Shown: one piece after another, positions 61,378-64,000 of the stretch
Position numbering within the stretch: the first letter of the stretch is position 1
Layout: each line of letters opens with the position of its first letter
Assembly (NCBI RefSeq): GCF_031755915.1
Contig: NC_083382.1
Span: 3,100,001 to 3,164,000 of the forward strand
Source: Ziziphus jujuba
Taxonomy: Eukaryota; Streptophyta; Magnoliopsida; Rosales; Rhamnaceae
Reading direction: 5' to 3'
Length of the DNA stretch: 64,000 bases
Position numbers and translations under genes: made by a program
Notes under the pieces: model-generated
The model's database searches: none
Seen by the model: only the letters and a program-made list of their open reading frames with translations
What the model was told of the DNA's origin: nothing

Positions 61378-64000
61378 TGTCAGGACCCGTCCAAAATTCC
61401 TCACCGAAACCCTAGACAAGCCCTGATCCCAGGGAAATCCTACCGGACCCTCGTATGGAAAATCCGGCAGAACCTCCCCTAAGGGATGGACTTACCACAA
61501 ATTCCTGCACTCAAAACACACTTCTATAAACATCCCCTTATTCCTCCCACGATACTACAAGTTGATTCCATAAATTTCAGCACTTCAAAATAATACCAGT
61601 AATTCTAAACATAATAAATACATAAGTGTCCCATACAGTATACAGAGCTCCAGGAAGTACTACTAAGTATAGAATGCAACATGGATGAAAGAAATATTAC
61701 AACTGCAATAAAAGAAAAACAGGGTACTTCACGAACTAAGACAGCAATGAAGATCAAGTCCGCTCCGGATGAACACCGACAACCACCTAGAGGAACGGAA
61801 TTTAAAAATATAAGATGCTAATCATCTCAGTGAGTGACCCTATCTACTATACAATTATAATACCATGGTAATAAAGTAGATAAATAATAATTAATTGGAA
61901 ATAATAATTTCTCTCAAAACCCTTACAATTCTCTCAGTTGGAAAAGTTCCCCTTTTAAAACCTTTTCACAAAACCCTTTGTTTGTATTCCCCGAAAACCA
62001 AGACATCAAATAAATACCAGAAACAGTAATAATTATATTTTTAATTCCAATACGATATCAAAATATTTATTTTAAAATCCCAATTCTGAAAATCACTTGA
62101 TGCACCCACTATATACCGGTGGCGCCAACAGTACCCAGCGTCCCAAGGTACCGCCAGACAGGAGGTTATAGAGAGAAACCGGCATACGATCGCGTGGCGT
62201 CCCACCGCGCCGTTGCTAACTGGTGTCCCGGCCATGGAGGGGGCGGCCTACCCTCATCCGATGGCAACCACAGGACAACCTCATAAAATCACCTGCGCGC
62301 TACTCACACCCACCTGCGCGCTAATCATATCCGTGTGCACACTAACCATATCACATATAAACAGAACACCAGTACGTGCACGGTGCATCTAAAAATCATA
62401 AAATCCACATATTTATTTTATATCTCAAAAATCTCAAATTTTCCTTAAATATACCGGGTTTATTCCATCCAATTAAACCCGGAAATTCTCCACAATTTCT
62501 TTATAATCAACGTCATAAATTCCATGAAAATTCAACTCCACCAACTCCCAAATCCACCAATTTAAATATTCCAATTTTTCCAATAGCATAAATAATTCTT
62601 GAAATATAATAATTAAATCACATAATATTCCATGGGCATACTTTATAAAAATTGAAGTCACCAACATAAACAAATATTTTCCTTGAAATATTTGAAAATC
62701 AAATCATGCCCAATTTAATGTTAAAACCACAAGAATTTCGCAATCCTCAATACCGTAAAATAATTTTCGCATTTGCATAAATTCATATAATGCATATTTT
62801 CTTTAATCAAAATAAATTCACCAATAATTCCACAATAAATTAATTAAATATTTGGCACATAGAATTTAAATTCCAAATATTCAAATCACACATAATATTC
62901 ACCAATTTAATTCCCGAAGTTAATTTGAAGGTGGGTCACTCACCGGGAGCACGCAATTAAACCACGATCCACTATGGGATCAATTCCACGACTCACCCGT
63001 GCTGCTAGAACACAATTCACACACAGTTAAATAAATTAATATTTTAATCGGATAAATAATACCCGGTACCCGGGGGGGTTAAGCACAAACGTTAACCAAA
63101 ATGGTCGAATAATATACCGAATCGAAGCTTGAGCGACGAGAATTACAAATCCGGACTCCATCGACCTTAATTCCGCCGAAGGTGGCCGAAATTTGGCCTG
63201 AAAGCTTCGGCCGGTCTTGATTCCTTCGCATCTCACAAACCACTTCGAATTTTGGAAATTGGAGGCCATATTTGGACTCAGAGGACCCAAAATAGGGGGA
63301 GAGGGGTGGCAATTTGGACTGGGCTGGCCGAAAACGGTGAGAATCGCCGGAAAAGTTTCAACCCGCCGCCGCGACTTCACCGGCCCGATCTGGGCGCGTC
63401 GCCGGCAGGCCGGCAGCCAAATTTGGCTGGTGAGCTCACCGGCGTGTGGGCTTGGACGGTGGCCAGCGCGTGTGGGCAATGGGTGGCCGAAAAAGATAAA
63501 CACGGTGAGGCCGAGAGGGAGAAAGGAAAGGAAAGGAAGAAGAAGAAGAAGAAGAAAGAAAAGGCAAAATAATTAAATAATATTATTACATAAAATAACA
63601 ATAAAATAATTTGGTAACAAGCATGGTTGACATGTGGCTTCTCAACATGGTGACACATGGTCACCTTCATTAAGTCACACGTGGCACATCGTTACACGTT
63701 CAAAAATAATATTAAAATAATATAGTATTTGAAAAACTCTACAGGTCCATAACTTTCAAACCACATGTCTAAATCGGACGTGCCGCTAGTCTACGGACTC
63801 GTATCGACGAGCACTTCACAACCATGCATGAGTCAAAGCTCAACCTTGCATGAATAAAAAGTCAACTCCAGCACCCCTTGGACAGTTTGGACCTCAACTT
63901 GTTTTGCTCATAACTTTCAAACCGTAGCTCCGTTTTCAACATGCTACTAGTCTACGAACTCGTGCGAACATGTACTTCGTAACGGTACCTCAGTCAACCT
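61378..64000 (-). repeat. 5' LTR (copy G), incomplete at window end
   Basis: Begins TGTCAGGACCCGTCC and follows copy F closely without the hAT insertion. It lacks about 150 bp of the GA/poly-C tract that copy F has near 58560-58710. Scattered substitutions between F and G show this element is older than the one at 13991-24182. Confidence 0.93.

Larger units (their letters stand above)
55679..64000 (-). mobile_element. Second long-LTR element, coding-poor, cut by the window end
   Basis: Minus-sense element with 3' LTR 55679-59263, a PPT-like tract at 59264, internal domain 59264-61377, PBS 61375-61364 and 5' LTR from 61378 onward. The bases just outside the 3' LTR are TACTC (55674-55678); the matching TSD would lie past 64000. 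The internal domain of 2.1 kb keeps only a pol C-terminal stub (EKATWKLEAQIRD near 59360) and the leader. It must have depended on proteins from other copies. It is inserted in the gag of another Ty3/gypsy element. Confidence 0.9.

Overview
The window is a repeat-dense piece of a plant nuclear genome, most likely a eudicot. It holds a cysteine-rich receptor-like kinase locus with GT-AG introns, remnants of a D-type cyclin, an importin beta and a plant dihydroorotase, and several clades of plant LTR retrotransposon, with AT-rich intergenic DNA rich in (TA)n and poly-A/T. The species cannot be fixed from the sequence. No protein-coding gene could be confirmed as intact; every recognisable one carries lesions or large deletions.

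One LTR retrotransposon family dominates. Its long LTR (about 2.7-3.0 kb) begins TGTAACACCCC and ends CCTGACA. Seven copies are present: solo LTRs at 3336-6305 (minus), 32259-34990 (plus) and 40351-43184 (plus); a complete element at 13991-24182 (minus) with 5-bp target-site duplications (TSDs), PBS and PPT; and a second element at 55679-64000 (minus) cut by the window end. The complete element has LTRs with no difference seen apart from one tandem duplication. Its internal domain is scrambled: an integrase piece lies upstream of a gag piece, and most of pol is gone. The second element has almost no coding sequence. Both look like non-autonomous passengers of a Tekay/Del-like Ty3/gypsy family.

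Layout: 1-752 copia pol remnant; 3336-6305 solo LTR; 8123-11830 (minus) CRK pseudogene with seven exons; 13303-13990 and 24183-24390 the two halves of a copia pol remnant split by the element at 13991-24182; 25091-27062 a cluster of gene fragments (importin beta, Ulp1 peptidase, WD-like, cyclin D3); 29533-38219 (minus) a dihydroorotase pseudogene whose large intron hosts a CACTA-like transposon (30402-37479), itself hit by a solo LTR; 40351-43184 solo LTR; 43324-44702 Harbinger-like element; 45157-47612 (plus) an unrecognised gene whose first exon is tandemly triplicated and whose later exons carry frameshifts; 50307-51254 a hAT-like element; about 52430-55678 (minus) an internally deleted Ty3/gypsy element; 55679-64000 the second long-LTR element, with a hAT-like insertion at 57392-58085.

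No cooperating gene set is present. What links the parts is nested transposition. The clearest evidence is the seven insertions with matching TSDs and the copia reading frame that continues across the 10-kb insertion.
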